Origin: Planctomycetota bacterium
GTDB taxonomy: Bacteria > Planctomycetota > Planctomycetia > Pirellulales > PLA5
Assembly (NCBI GenBank): GCA_003576845.1
Contig: QEVJ01000071.1
Location: 1-50,489, forward strand
Direction of reading: 5' to 3'
DNA length: 50,489 bases
In this document: piece by piece, positions 19,094-27,160 of the stretch
How the letters are laid out: each line of letters opens with the position of its first letter
Position numbering within the stretch: the first letter of the stretch is position 1
The notes under the pieces: model-generated
Databases searched by the model: none
Told to the model about the DNA's origin: nothing
The model's input: the letters and a program-made list of their open reading frames with translations, nothing else
Position numbers and translations under genes: made by a program

Positions 19094-19123
19094 AAAAAAG
19101 CCCCGGCAGGTTTGCCGAGGCTT
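19094..19123 (-). terminator. Rho-independent terminator of the 70-aa gene
   Basis: On the minus strand, AAGCCTCGGCA and TGCCGGGGCTT form a GC-rich stem with a short loop, followed immediately by a run of six T. It begins 28 bp after the stop of the small gene at 19151. It insulates that gene from the CotH gene downstream, and its presence supports the small gene being real. Confidence 0.88.
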
Positions 19124-19150
19124 GTGAGTTTCGAGATCTACCGACGCAGC

Positions 19151-19363
19151 TTACCGCCGCCAGGCCCCCGTATTGCGTCCCTGTGCCCGTGGCGAGGCAT
19201 ACGCCGCCCAACGGGCGACGAGCGTTTCGAGCGATGCGTCGAGGGTCGTTTCGAACTCGGCCAGGGCGGCTGGCCGCACGTGGAGGCCCTCGCCGGAACC
19301 TGCGTCCAAGACGAGCAATTCGCCGGCGACGGACAATTCGGGGTTGGCGGTAGGTTCGTTCAT
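19151..19363 (-). CDS. Small acidic protein, unknown function (70 aa)
   Basis: Begins MNEPTANPELSVAGELLVLD and ends RAQGRNTGAWRR. No signal peptide, membrane segment or recognised domain. The middle (LAEFETTLDASLETLVARWA) is predicted helical and could be an interaction surface. It is taken as real because GAGGG lies about 6 nt before the ATG and a textbook intrinsic terminator follows the stop at 19094-19123. It therefore looks like a self-contained single-gene transcript. Confidence 0.65.
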   Translation of the reverse strand: MNEPTANPELSVAGELLVLDAGSGEGLHVRPAALAEFETTLDASLETLVARWAAYASPRAQGRNTGAWRR

Positions 19364-19952
19364 GGCGGGACCCTCGGGTGCTGAAGCAGGTCCTCCAGCA
19401 AATCTGTTGCCGCACTCGGCCCGGACGCCACTTTTCGCGTCCAGGTCTCTATCAGTTTATCCGTTTTCTGCGGATTTTTGCCGCCTTTTGGTGCGGCCAT
19501 TTTTCGCAGTCGGGATACTTTGCACAACTTTCCATTCGCCCGGCGACTGCCATTCTTGGCGATTCCTGCGCCTCAATCGACACGTCCGGTTCAATTCCGG
19601 TTCGCATTGCTCTTCCTATGCCGATTATCGAGGGACGCCGCCCATCGGTTGCGGGGAATCTGAGCGGTCCAGGACGATTGGCAGACTATACCGACACGTT
19701 CGATGCGCGTTCTGCGGTTTATTCCGGGCATAGGGATGCGCGGTTGCACACTCGGCGTGTGCGGGCCGGCCACCGCGTGCGTCGCCTCTGCGCAAAACAA
19801 CAACCGCACGTCGATTTGCCGCAACAACGGCGTCCCGGAAAAGCTAAAGTTCCCTGGCGCGAGATGGCGTCAAAACTCCCGTTTGCGCCGGTCCGCCAAC
19901 CGCGGTCGACCGGCGACACGGACGCCCGGTGTGGGCGGTGGGACCGATCCCG
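19364..19952. other. 589-bp intergenic region, no gene recognised
   Basis: This divergent region lies between the 70-aa gene and the hybrid kinase. It is less GC-rich at 19450-19520, where promoters of the small gene probably lie. A short stem GCCGC/GCGGC (19480-19497) followed by CATTTTT is the only structure noted. Reading frames crossing it have no recognisable content. Confidence 0.4.
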
Positions 19953-22430
19953 ATGCGCATTCTCCACAAGCTACTGCTGGTCGTCGCGATGCCCGTGGCC
20001 ATGATCTGGGTCGTCGGGCTGGCCGCGATCCGGGTCGGCGAGGACAGCTTGCGGGCGTCGATCGAAGCATCGGCGGCGGCGCAAACCCAAGCGGTCATGG
20101 ACGAAATCGACCGCGCCATGCATGGCCACGTCGCCGAATGGCAGGCGTACGTTCGCGGCTACCTGGTGCAGCAAACGCTCGCCGACTCGAATCGCGAGTT
20201 CGACGCCCTCGGCGAACGGCAACGCGTTATCGACGCACGCGACGAGGCGTGGGTCCAAACGCCGGCCGAACCGGCAACGGGGCTTATCCGCGAATTGCTC
20301 GAAAACCGCTTGTCGAACGACCTGCGCGTCCGCGTCGCCCGGCTGCGCGAAGGGCACGGCTATGCCCTCTACGGGGAAGTCTTCCTGACGAATCGCTTCG
20401 GCGCGAATGCGGCCATGACGGGCCGGACCTCCGACTATCGCCAGGACGACGAAATCTGGTGGCAAGAGGCGATGCGCAACGGCTCGTATGTGGGCGACGT
20501 TAACTTCGACGACAGCGCCCAGGTCTACTCCGTGGACATTTGCGTGCGGGTCGACGATGCCGAAGGACAGATGCTGGGCGTGCTCAAAGCCGTGCTCAAC
20601 ATCAAGGAAGTGACCGAGATCATCGACAAGCGAACGGCCGGTTACGACGACTCGCGAACGTTGACGCTTTACACGCTCGATCGCCGCGTGATTCGCCGCG
20701 GCAACGTCGACTTGCCGCCGCTCGCCGACGCCTCCGCGGAGTTTGCCGGGCTCGACCTCGCACCCGGCGGCGATTCGACCGTCGAACGGCAGGAGTCGCA
20801 AACGGGCGTGACCAAGCTGACGTCGTATGCGCTGTCGAAGGGTTTCGGCCGGTTTGCCAGCTTGGGCTGGATCGTAGTTTGCGACCAGGACGCGGCCGAC
20901 GCCCTCGCCCCCATCGAATCGCTCAGCGTCTGGATTTATCTGGCTGCCAATGCCGCCACGATCATCGCCGCGGCCGTTGCCGGAGGCGGTGCCTGGAATG
21001 TAGGGCGGCGGTTGTGTCGCCTCAACGATGCCGCCCGGCTAATCGGGACGGGCGAAGTGGGCACGCGGGTCGCCGTCGACGGCCGCGACGAGATCGCCGA
21101 TCTGGCGGATAGTTTCAACGACATGTCGCGGCGGTTGGACGAGTTTTCGGTCTCGCTTATGCGGGCGAACACGGAATTGGCCGAAAAGAATTGGGAGCTT
21201 ACGTCGTATGCCAACCATCTGGAGCGGGCCCAGGCCCGGCTAAAAGACCAAGCCGAAGCACTCTCGATCACCACCGAAACGCTTCGCCGCGCGCAGGCCG
21301 AGGCCTCGGCCGAGGAACTTGCGCTCGCCGTCGAGGAACCCGAACTCGCCGACGCCGTGCAGACGATCCACCGCAACGGCCGGCATCTGCTCGAACTGAT
21401 CAACGACATCCTCGATCTGTCGCGGATCGAAGCCGGCAAACTCGCCGTGGAACGCGTGGCCGTTTCCCCGGCGCAAATCGTGCGCGAAGTGGCGTCGCTC
21501 ATGCGAGTGAAAGCCGACGCCAAGGGACTGCCGCTGGAGGTCGAGTTCCGCGGACCGATTCCGCGTCAAATCCAGTCCGACCCGACGCGGCTCCGCCAGA
21601 TTCTCATCAATCTCGTCGGCAATGCGATTAAGTTCACGCAATCGGGATGCATACGAATCTTAACGCGGCTCGTGCCCGATTTCGAAGGCGTGCACCGACT
21701 GCGGTTCGACGTGGTCGACACCGGAGTCGGCATTCCGAGCGAGGCCATGGAACAGCTTTTCGAGCCGTTCGCACAAGCCGACAACACCACCACCCGGCGG
21801 TTCGGCGGCACGGGGCTCGGCCTCGCGATCAGCCGGCGGCTCGCCGAGATGCTCCACGGCGAGATTCTCGTCGACTCGACCGTCGGCCGCGGTAGCACGT
21901 TCTCGCTCGTCGTCGATCCGGGACCGTGCGACGTGGCGGCGTGCGAAGCGGCGACCGAGGTCGAGAATCTGCCGCCAAAACCATCCGAACCGCACGACGG
22001 CGGGGCAACCGGTTCGCGGCACGAGCCACGCCGCATCGAGGCCCGCGTGCTCCTGGCCGAAGACGGCGTCGACAATCGGCGGTTGATCTCGTTCGTGCTT
22101 CGCAAGGCGGGCGTCGATGTGACACTGACCGACAATGGCCGGGCAGCCGTCGATCTCGCACTGGCCGCAGTCGAGGAAGGCGTGCCGTTCGACGTGATCT
22201 TGATGGACATGCAGATGCCGGTGCTCGACGGTTACACCGCCGCGCGGCAGCTTCGGACGCGGGGATACGAAGGCCCGATCGTCGCGCTGACCGCGCACGC
22301 GATGACCGGCGATCGTGAGAAATGCCTGGAAGCGGGCTGCGACGATTATGCGACAAAGCCGATCGAGCGCGCCAAACTGCTCGAACTTATCGCCCGATAC
22401 GCCCGCAACGAGCAGCCGAGCGAACGCTAA
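19953..22430 (+). CDS. Membrane hybrid sensor kinase lacking the HisKA H-box
   Basis: An 825-aa protein. TM1 (about 7-27) and TM2 (about 328-348, IYLAANAATIIAAAVAGGG) bracket a periplasmic Cache-like sensor. HAMP (about 352-400) is followed by a coiled coil. The HATPase domain has NLVGNAIKF (about 553), DTGVGIPSE and FGGTGLGLAI. The C-terminal receiver has the phospho-acceptor Asp at about 752 (ILMDMQMPVLDG) and ends ATKPI. Between QAEASAEELALAVEEPEL and the conserved NGRHLLELINDILDLSRIEA, the usual SEFLANMSHEIRTP block with the phospho-histidine is missing. The kinase therefore appears unable to autophosphorylate at the normal site, though the ATP-binding domain is intact. ATG at 19953 follows GGTGGGA; GTG at 19929 is possible. 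The stop overlaps the convergent lutC stop. Confidence 0.9.
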   Translation: MRILHKLLLVVAMPVAMIWVVGLAAIRVGEDSLRASIEASAAAQTQAVMDEIDRAMHGHVAEWQAYVRGYLVQQTLADSNREFDALGERQRVIDARDEAWVQTPAEPATGLIRELLENRLSNDLRVRVARLREGHGYALYGEVFLTNRFGANAAMTGRTSDYRQDDEIWWQEAMRNGSYVGDVNFDDSAQVYSVDICVRVDDAEGQMLGVLKAVLNIKEVTEIIDKRTAGYDDSRTLTLYTLDRRVIRRGNVDLPPLADASAEFAGLDLAPGGDSTVERQESQTGVTKLTSYALSKGFGRFASLGWIVVCDQDAADALAPIESLSVWIYLAANAATIIAAAVAGGGAWNVGRRLCRLNDAARLIGTGEVGTRVAVDGRDEIADLADSFNDMSRRLDEFSVSLMRANTELAEKNWELTSYANHLERAQARLKDQAEALSITTETLRRAQAEASAEELALAVEEPELADAVQTIHRNGRHLLELINDILDLSRIEAGKLAVERVAVSPAQIVREVASLMRVKADAKGLPLEVEFRGPIPRQIQSDPTRLRQILINLVGNAIKFTQSGCIRILTRLVPDFEGVHRLRFDVVDTGVGIPSEAMEQLFEPFAQADNTTTRRFGGTGLGLAISRRLAEMLHGEILVDSTVGRGSTFSLVVDPGPCDVAACEAATEVENLPPKPSEPHDGGATGSRHEPRRIEARVLLAEDGVDNRRLISFVLRKAGVDVTLTDNGRAAVDLALAAVEEGVPFDVILMDMQMPVLDGYTAARQLRTRGYEGPIVALTAHAMTGDREKCLEAGCDDYATKPIERAKLLELIARYARNEQPSER

Positions 22431-23125
22431 CCGTCCACGACGATCACCCGCCAATCGCCCGGGCCGTGAACGCCGGTCGTCAGTTGCAACTCGATGTCGC
22501 CGGTCTTGCTCGGTCCGGTGATGAACGTGAGATTACTCGGCACCTTATGCGGCGCCCCCGCGGTGGTCCCCGCTTCGTCGAGCGCCGCAAACAGGTCGAA
22601 CAAGTCGGGCAGAATCTGCCGCCGTTCGAGAATCGCCACGTGACACGGCGGGGCAAGGCTGGCGAGCCTCGGCTGCTCGGGCCGTGCGAACATGGCCAGC
22701 GTGCCGGTTTCCGCAATGCCGTAGTCGGCGCTCGTGATGCCGATGTCCGCCGTGAGAATCGTCGCCCGTCGCGTGTCGCGCGGCATCTTGGCGAGTGCCC
22801 CCGGATCGAGCGCCGCCACGCTCAACTCGGCAAGCAAGCCGGCCAGCCCGAGCCGATCGAGGACATCGTGTCGCCAGACAAACGCCGATTCTGCTCGTCG
22901 AGCGCGCAGCACCTTCGCCAATTCCGCCCGTGCTTCGTCGAAGCTGCGCACGACCACCGCCGTGCCGCCGACCGCGTTCGCTTCCGCCGCAAACCGCGCA
23001 CAAAGATCGTCGCCTCCGCCGACATATCCGGTCGTCGGCGTCACTTCGCCGCGCGGCTCAATGCGATACGCACGCCCGGCCTGCGTGGCGTCGCGAACTC
23101 GGGCTAAGTAAGCTTCACGGGACAT
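22427..23125 (-). CDS. lutC: LutC/YkgG family LUD-domain protein
   Basis: A 232-aa cytosolic LUD-domain protein, partner of LutB in L-lactate oxidation to pyruvate in Bacillus and relatives. Family marks: ADIGITSADYGIAETGTLAM, PPCHVAILERRQILPDL and, near the end, TFITGPSKTGDIELQLTTGV followed by HGPGDWRVIVVDG. Length fits LutC. The ATG is directly preceded by a 35-bp C-rich heptamer repeat, with no Shine-Dalgarno sequence. It follows lutB by 45 bp. The third subunit, LutA, is not in this window. The stop TAG shares bases with the TAA of the convergent kinase gene. Confidence 0.92.
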   Translation of the reverse strand: MSREAYLARVRDATQAGRAYRIEPRGEVTPTTGYVGGGDDLCARFAAEANAVGGTAVVVRSFDEARAELAKVLRARRAESAFVWRHDVLDRLGLAGLLAELSVAALDPGALAKMPRDTRRATILTADIGITSADYGIAETGTLAMFARPEQPRLASLAPPCHVAILERRQILPDLFDLFAALDEAGTTAGAPHKVPSNLTFITGPSKTGDIELQLTTGVHGPGDWRVIVVDG

Positions 23126-23160
23126 GGATTGGGGCTGGGGATTGGGGATTGGGGAATACG
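23126..23160. repeat. 7-bp-period G-rich tandem repeat abutting the lutC start codon
   Basis: Five heptamers, centred on GATTGGG, fill the lutB-lutC gap up to the lutC ATG. On the lutC sense strand it reads as C-rich units (CCCAATC type). It occupies the place of the ribosome binding site. Confidence 0.8.
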
Positions 23161-23170
23161 CATTTGCGGC

Positions 23171-24658
23171 TCAAGCGTGGTCGAAGGGTTCTTTTGAAGC
23201 TGGCGATGCTCCTTCCCCAGCCCCCAGCCCCCAGTCCCCAGCCCCTGCGCTCCACCAATCTCGAAATCTTCGTTCCGCCGGCGCCGGGAAGTCGCGCGTT
23301 CGCGTCCAGCCGCCGAGACCGCCCGGAAGCTTCGTGAGCCAACGTGTCGATCGTTTGAGCCTGCCGAGCGTTCGCGTCGCCAGCCACGTGCCGGCCCGAT
23401 ATAGTCGCGGGCTGCGCATCGCGCGGGCCCAGATGCCATACGCCCACCGTTCCACGCGGCCGAGCGCCCGCGGCTCGTGGTGAAGTTGTTCGCGAAGCCG
23501 GATCAGCATCTCGGGAATCTGGATTTTCACCGGACACGCCGCCTGGCAGGCGCCGCACAAGCTCGATGCGTGCGGCAAGTGGTGATTCTGCGAAAGGCCA
23601 TCGTAAAGCGGCGTGAGCACCGCGCCGATCGGACCGGAATACGTGCCGCCGTAGGCGTGACCGCCGACGTTGCGATAGATCGGGCAGGCATTCAAGCACG
23701 CCCCGCAGCGGATGCAAAACAGGCTCTCGCGGAGCGGCCCGCCGAGAATGCGGCTCCGCCCGTTGTCGAGAATTACCAGATGAAACTCTTCCGGCCCGTC
23801 GAGTTCGCCCATTCGCCGCGGACCCGTGATGAGCGACGTGTAAACCGACAGCTTCTGCCCCGTCGCGCCGCGGGCGAGCACCTTGAGAAACACCGGCAAA
23901 TCGGCGAGCCGCGGGATCACCTTTTCCATTCCCATGATCGCGATGTGCACGCGCGGCAGGGCGGTCGTGAACCGGGCGTTGCCTTCGTTCGAGACGAGCA
24001 CGATCGTGCCCGTCTCGGCGACGGCGAAGTTTACGCCGGTAATGCCAGCGTCTGCTTCCGCGAACTTCGACCGCAGCGCCCGGCGAGCGAACCGGGTGAG
24101 TTCCTCGCGGTCGGAGGAAAGCGTTTCGCCCGCCACGGGGCTGAGCACTTCGGCGACTTGTTTCGCGTTGAGGTGCAGCGCCGGGCCGACGATGTGCGAC
24201 GGGCGGTGCCCCGCCACTTGAATGATGTACTCGCCGAAGTCGGTCTCGACCGTTTCGATGCCCGCCTCGACCAGCGCCGGGTTGAGGTGGATCTCTTCGG
24301 TCGTCATCGACTTGCTCTTGACGATCTTTTTGGCCCCGCACTGCCGGAGGATGCCGAGAATCGCCTCGCGGGCGGCCGCACCGTCGTCGCACCAGTGCAC
24401 CCGCCCGCCGAGCCGCGTCACCGAGCGTTCGAGCGTTTCCAGATGCTTGTCCAAGTCGGCGAGCGTCGCGTCCTTGATGCGGCGGGCCCGTTCGCGCGTC
24501 GCGGCCGAATCGGCGAAATCTTCCCACGCTTCACGGTTCCGCACGCCGAGCGTATCGGCGAGCCGGCCCAACACGCCCTGCAACTGCGCATCCGCCATCG
24601 CATCGGCCGCGGCGTCGCGGAACTCGTGGTGCTCGTGTTGGAGGTATGCGAGTTTCAC
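23171..24658 (-). CDS. lutB: LutB family iron-sulfur protein
   Basis: A 495-aa protein with an N-terminal LUD domain (VKSKSMTTEEIHLN, GITGVNFAVAETGTIVLVSN) and two [4Fe-4S] ferredoxin-like motifs, CIRCGACLNACPIY near residue 312 and CGACQAACPV near 368. It is an electron-transfer subunit of the LutABC lactate oxidation complex. After the conserved region, the last 30 or so residues (GAGDWGLGAGEGASPASKEP) are translated from a heptamer repeat and look like a recent non-functional extension. The start is GTG at 24656-24658 with no clear ribosome binding site; a C-rich repeat lies about 9 nt upstream. The order tsaB-lutB-lutC with gaps of 34 and 45 bp suggests one transcript. Confidence 0.93.
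   Translation of the reverse strand: MKLAYLQHEHHEFRDAAADAMADAQLQGVLGRLADTLGVRNREAWEDFADSAATRERARRIKDATLADLDKHLETLERSVTRLGGRVHWCDDGAAAREAILGILRQCGAKKIVKSKSMTTEEIHLNPALVEAGIETVETDFGEYIIQVAGHRPSHIVGPALHLNAKQVAEVLSPVAGETLSSDREELTRFARRALRSKFAEADAGITGVNFAVAETGTIVLVSNEGNARFTTALPRVHIAIMGMEKVIPRLADLPVFLKVLARGATGQKLSVYTSLITGPRRMGELDGPEEFHLVILDNGRSRILGGPLRESLFCIRCGACLNACPIYRNVGGHAYGGTYSGPIGAVLTPLYDGLSQNHHLPHASSLCGACQAACPVKIQIPEMLIRLREQLHHEPRALGRVERWAYGIWARAMRSPRLYRAGTWLATRTLGRLKRSTRWLTKLPGGLGGWTRTRDFPAPAERRFRDWWSAGAGDWGLGAGEGASPASKEPFDHA
23218..23245. repeat. 7-bp-period C-rich repeat inside the lutB 3' end
   Basis: Four CAGCCCC-type heptamers on the plus strand, so G-rich in the lutB sense strand and in frame with it. 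They are roughly inverted relative to the repeat at 23126-23160; the pair could fold back over the 57 bp between them. Confidence 0.8.
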
Positions 24659-24667
24659 GCGGGGCGA

Positions 24668-24688
24668 GAGGTTGGAGGTTGGAGGTTA
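24668..24688. repeat. Three heptamers GAGGTTG/GAGGTTA between tsaB and lutB
   Basis: Three direct 7-bp units lie 9 bp upstream of the lutB GTG. They fill most of the 34-bp tsaB-lutB gap. The sense strand for lutB is pyrimidine-rich. Confidence 0.8.
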
Positions 24689-24692
24689 GAAC

Positions 24693-25394
24693 TCAGGTTT
24701 TCTTGGCGGCTAGTTTTTCTTCTGCGGCGCTGGCTCGCAAGTAGTTGGGGGCAAGCGACCAAAGGTCTTCGCGCTGGCCGGCTTGAAACTTGCGCCAGGC
24801 GAGTTGGCCGACCGGGGCGGCGCGGGGTTGCCAGTGTTCTTCGCCGACGACTTCGACGCCGGGCGGTACCTGTTCGCGCCAGCGACGCACGCCGGGACCG
24901 GAAATGACTGTGCCCCGGGAAAGGCTGGCAATCCACGTCGCTCCGTCGACGATTCGCGGCGCGGTCGTTTCCCGCCAGACGCTCGCGTCGGCCGCGTCGC
25001 GCTGCCACTGGGCGACAAACAACTCGCCTCGTTGAGCGTCGAGCGCCGGCCAGACGCTCGCGACCTGCGGCGGCGACTGGGCGGCGATAGCGGCGAGCGT
25101 GTCGATGCCCAAGACGGCCGCTCCCGTCGCATAGGCAAGCGTTTTGGCGGTCGTCACGCCGACCCGCAGGCCGGTAAACGAGCCGGGGCCGACGGTCACG
25201 GCAATCAACTCGACCTCCCCCGGTTTCCAGCCGACCTCGCCGAGCAATTCGGCGATGCCGGGTGCAAGCGACTGGGCACTCCGGCTTCCGGGGGCAAGTT
25301 CGCGCTCCGTGAGAACCCTTTCGCCCACGAGCGCGGCGACCGAGCCGGAAAGGCCCGTCGTTTCGAGCGCCAGGATGCGGAGGACGGCGGACAT
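24693..25394 (-). CDS. tsaB: tRNA N6-adenosine threonylcarbamoyltransferase accessory protein TsaB
   Basis: A 233-aa cytosolic protein of the ASKHA fold that pairs with TsaD (and TsaE) to make t6A37 in ANN-decoding tRNAs. Family marks: N-terminal ILALETTGLSGSVAAL, GPGSFTGLRVGVTTAKTLAY, and a mid-protein ALDAQRGELFVAQW segment. Length is typical. No Shine-Dalgarno is visible before ATG 25394; the frame is open upstream but the added sequence has no family resemblance. It heads the tsaB-lutB-lutC series. An essential gene leading a lactate-utilisation pair is unexpected and may only reflect proximity. Confidence 0.92.
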   Translation of the reverse strand: MSAVLRILALETTGLSGSVAALVGERVLTERELAPGSRSAQSLAPGIAELLGEVGWKPGEVELIAVTVGPGSFTGLRVGVTTAKTLAYATGAAVLGIDTLAAIAAQSPPQVASVWPALDAQRGELFVAQWQRDAADASVWRETTAPRIVDGATWIASLSRGTVISGPGVRRWREQVPPGVEVVGEEHWQPRAAPVGQLAWRKFQAGQREDLWSLAPNYLRASAAEEKLAAKKT

Positions 25395-25433
25395 GCGGAG
25401 AGTGGACAAGGGACAGTTGGAGGAGTCCGCCGA

Positions 25434-25491
25434 GGAAGTCGCTGGGACTTCCGACGATCCGACGACGAGCCTCGGAAGTCTTGCGACTTCC
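25434..25491. repeat. Two REP-like hairpins with identical 7-bp stems
   Basis: GGAAGTC-(5)-GACTTCC at 25434-25452 and GGAAGTC-(4)-GACTTCC at 25474-25491 lie 21 bp apart in the 304-bp divergent region between tsaB and pntA. The identical stems and flanking CG-rich bases resemble a paired REP or BIME unit. The rest of this region (25492-25698) has no recognised gene or promoter boxes. Confidence 0.6.
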
Positions 25492-25698
25492 GCTATGAGC
25501 CGTGGTATCTGGCCACAGCTTCGACGAAAACAGTCGTCGCGGCAAGGCGGCCTCCCCCCGTAATGCGCCATTAGAAACGACCCATGCCATTGGGTGGTAC
25601 CGCGTTCCGCGCGGTTCGGCTTGGTGTACGAGCCAAATTGTGCAAGAATCGCGGCGATCGATCGTGAAGCCGCGATTCCAACCACCGCCTCCCGCACC

Positions 25699-26856
25699 AT
25701 GCTCGTCGGCGTTCCTCGCGAAACCCATCCCAACGAGCGCCGCGTGGCCCTGACGCCGGGCGTGCTGGCCGCGCTCGCCAAGTGCGGCCTGAGCGTCGTA
25801 GTCGAAGCCGGCGCGGGCGAATTAGCCGGGTTTCGCGACGCGGAGTATGCCGAAAAAGGCGCGAAGCTCGGTTCGCGCGCCGAAGCCCTCGCCGCCGACA
25901 TCGTGGTTCAAGTCCGTTCGGCCGGAGCCAATCTCAAAGCCGGTGCAAGCGACCTGGCGGCATTTCGCCCCGGCCAGTCCGTCGTCGGCCTATGCGACCC
26001 GCTCGGCGAACCCAAAGGCATCGCCGACGCAGCCGCCCGCGGCGTCAACCTCTTCGCCCTCGAAATGGTCCCGCGGATCACCCGGGCCCAGTCGATGGAC
26101 GTGCTTTCGTCGATGGCAACGGTGGCCGGCTATCGGGCCGTGCTGATCGCGGCGATGACCGTGCCCAAGATGTTCCCGATGATGATGACCGCGGCGGGGA
26201 CGCTCGCGGCGGCCAAGGTGCTGATCCTCGGCGCGGGCGTGGCCGGATTGCAGGCCATCGCCACGGCCCGACGGCTCGGCGCGGTCGTGCAGGCTTATGA
26301 CGTGCGCGCCGCGGTGAAAGAGCAGATACAGAGCCTCGGCGCGAAGTTCGTCGAGCTTCCGCTGGAAACGGGCCAGGCCGAAGACAAAGGCGGCTATGCG
26401 AAAGCGCTCGGCGAGGAGTTTTATCGCAAGCAGCGCGAACTGCTCGGCGACGTGGTCGCGACGAGCGACGTCGTGATCGCCACGGCCGCGATTCCCGGCG
26501 TGCGATCGCCGCTCCTGGTCACGCGCGAAGCCGTCGAGCGGATGCCGGGCGGTTCGGTGATCGTCGATCTGGCGGCGGAACGCGGCGGCAATTGCGAACT
26601 GACCAAGGCCGACGAAACGGTCGTGTACGGCGGCGTCACGATCCTCGGCCCCACGAACCTGCCGAGCGAAGTGCCGCACGATGCGAGCCTGATGTTCGGC
26701 AAGAACGCGGCGACACTGCTCGCCCACATTGTCAAAGACGGCAAGGTGCGGCTCGATGCCGACGACGAAATCATCCACGAAACGCTCGCGGCCAAAGGAG
26801 GCGAAGTCGTGCATCCGCGGATTCGCGAGAAGCTCGGACTCGCCCCGCGCGGTTGA
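25699..26856 (+). CDS. pntAA: NAD(P) transhydrogenase subunit alpha 1 (NAD(H)-binding domain I)
   Basis: A 385-aa soluble subunit that binds NAD(H) in proton-translocating transhydrogenase. Family marks: MLVGVPRETHPNERRVALTP at the N-terminus, the Rossmann motif GAGVAGLQAIATARRLGAVV with a following YDVR, the mobile-loop region, and VIVDLAAERGGNCELT. The split alpha1/alpha2/beta architecture is the common bacterial three-gene form. The start at 25699 is set by the family N-terminus; no strong ribosome binding site. It is separated from subunit alpha 2 by about 300 bp of repeat-like DNA, unlike the usual tight spacing. Confidence 0.95.
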   Translation: MLVGVPRETHPNERRVALTPGVLAALAKCGLSVVVEAGAGELAGFRDAEYAEKGAKLGSRAEALAADIVVQVRSAGANLKAGASDLAAFRPGQSVVGLCDPLGEPKGIADAAARGVNLFALEMVPRITRAQSMDVLSSMATVAGYRAVLIAAMTVPKMFPMMMTAAGTLAAAKVLILGAGVAGLQAIATARRLGAVVQAYDVRAAVKEQIQSLGAKFVELPLETGQAEDKGGYAKALGEEFYRKQRELLGDVVATSDVVIATAAIPGVRSPLLVTREAVERMPGGSVIVDLAAERGGNCELTKADETVVYGGVTILGPTNLPSEVPHDASLMFGKNAATLLAHIVKDGKVRLDADDEIIHETLAAKGGEVVHPRIREKLGLAPRG

Positions 26857-26870
26857 GCGGGTCCGCTTTT

Positions 26871-27118
26871 TACCGCAGAGGCCGCGGAGGACGCGCAGAG
26901 GGCGCCGACTGGTTTTCGGCCACAACTTAGTAATTCATTGAAACACGGAGACGCGGACGCACGGAGAGAATGCAGGAGGCAAAATGAAAAAGTGCAGAGT
27001 AACTGCGGATGCTCCGTTTCCAGCATTCTTTAAACGGGTTCTTGCCATTTGCCCGGTGCTTTTCGTGATTTAGCACTTTCGTGATTGGCACAGAATCTTC
27101 CCACGGAATAATGATTCG
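26871..27118. repeat. Mosaic of dispersed-type G/A-rich repeat fragments inside the pnt operon
   Basis: Three blocks can be seen. About 26871-26902 has ACCGCAGAGGCCGCGGAGG and CGCGCAGAGG. About 26941-26999 has ACACGGAGACGCGGACGCAC then AATGCAGGAGGCAAAATG. About 27060-27118 has two TTTCGTGATT units followed by CAGAATCTTCCCACGGAAT. All are AT-richer than the neighbouring genes and look like intergenic repeat families I associate with planctomycetes and some other bacteria. No protein-coding content. Confidence 0.6.
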
Positions 27119-27160
27119 AAGCGTTAGGGGTACTGGAAAGCCGAGGCTTGAGGGACGCAG

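Noticed and set aside
16883-19384. Long plus-strand reading frame opposite the second CotH gene
   Set aside because: It is Arg/His/Val-rich without domain features and lies antisense to a clear gene. High GC removes stops from the opposite strand.
22427-22430. Overlapping stop codons of the hybrid kinase and lutC
   Set aside because: CTAA gives TAA on one strand and TAG on the other; a compact convergent junction, not a new feature.
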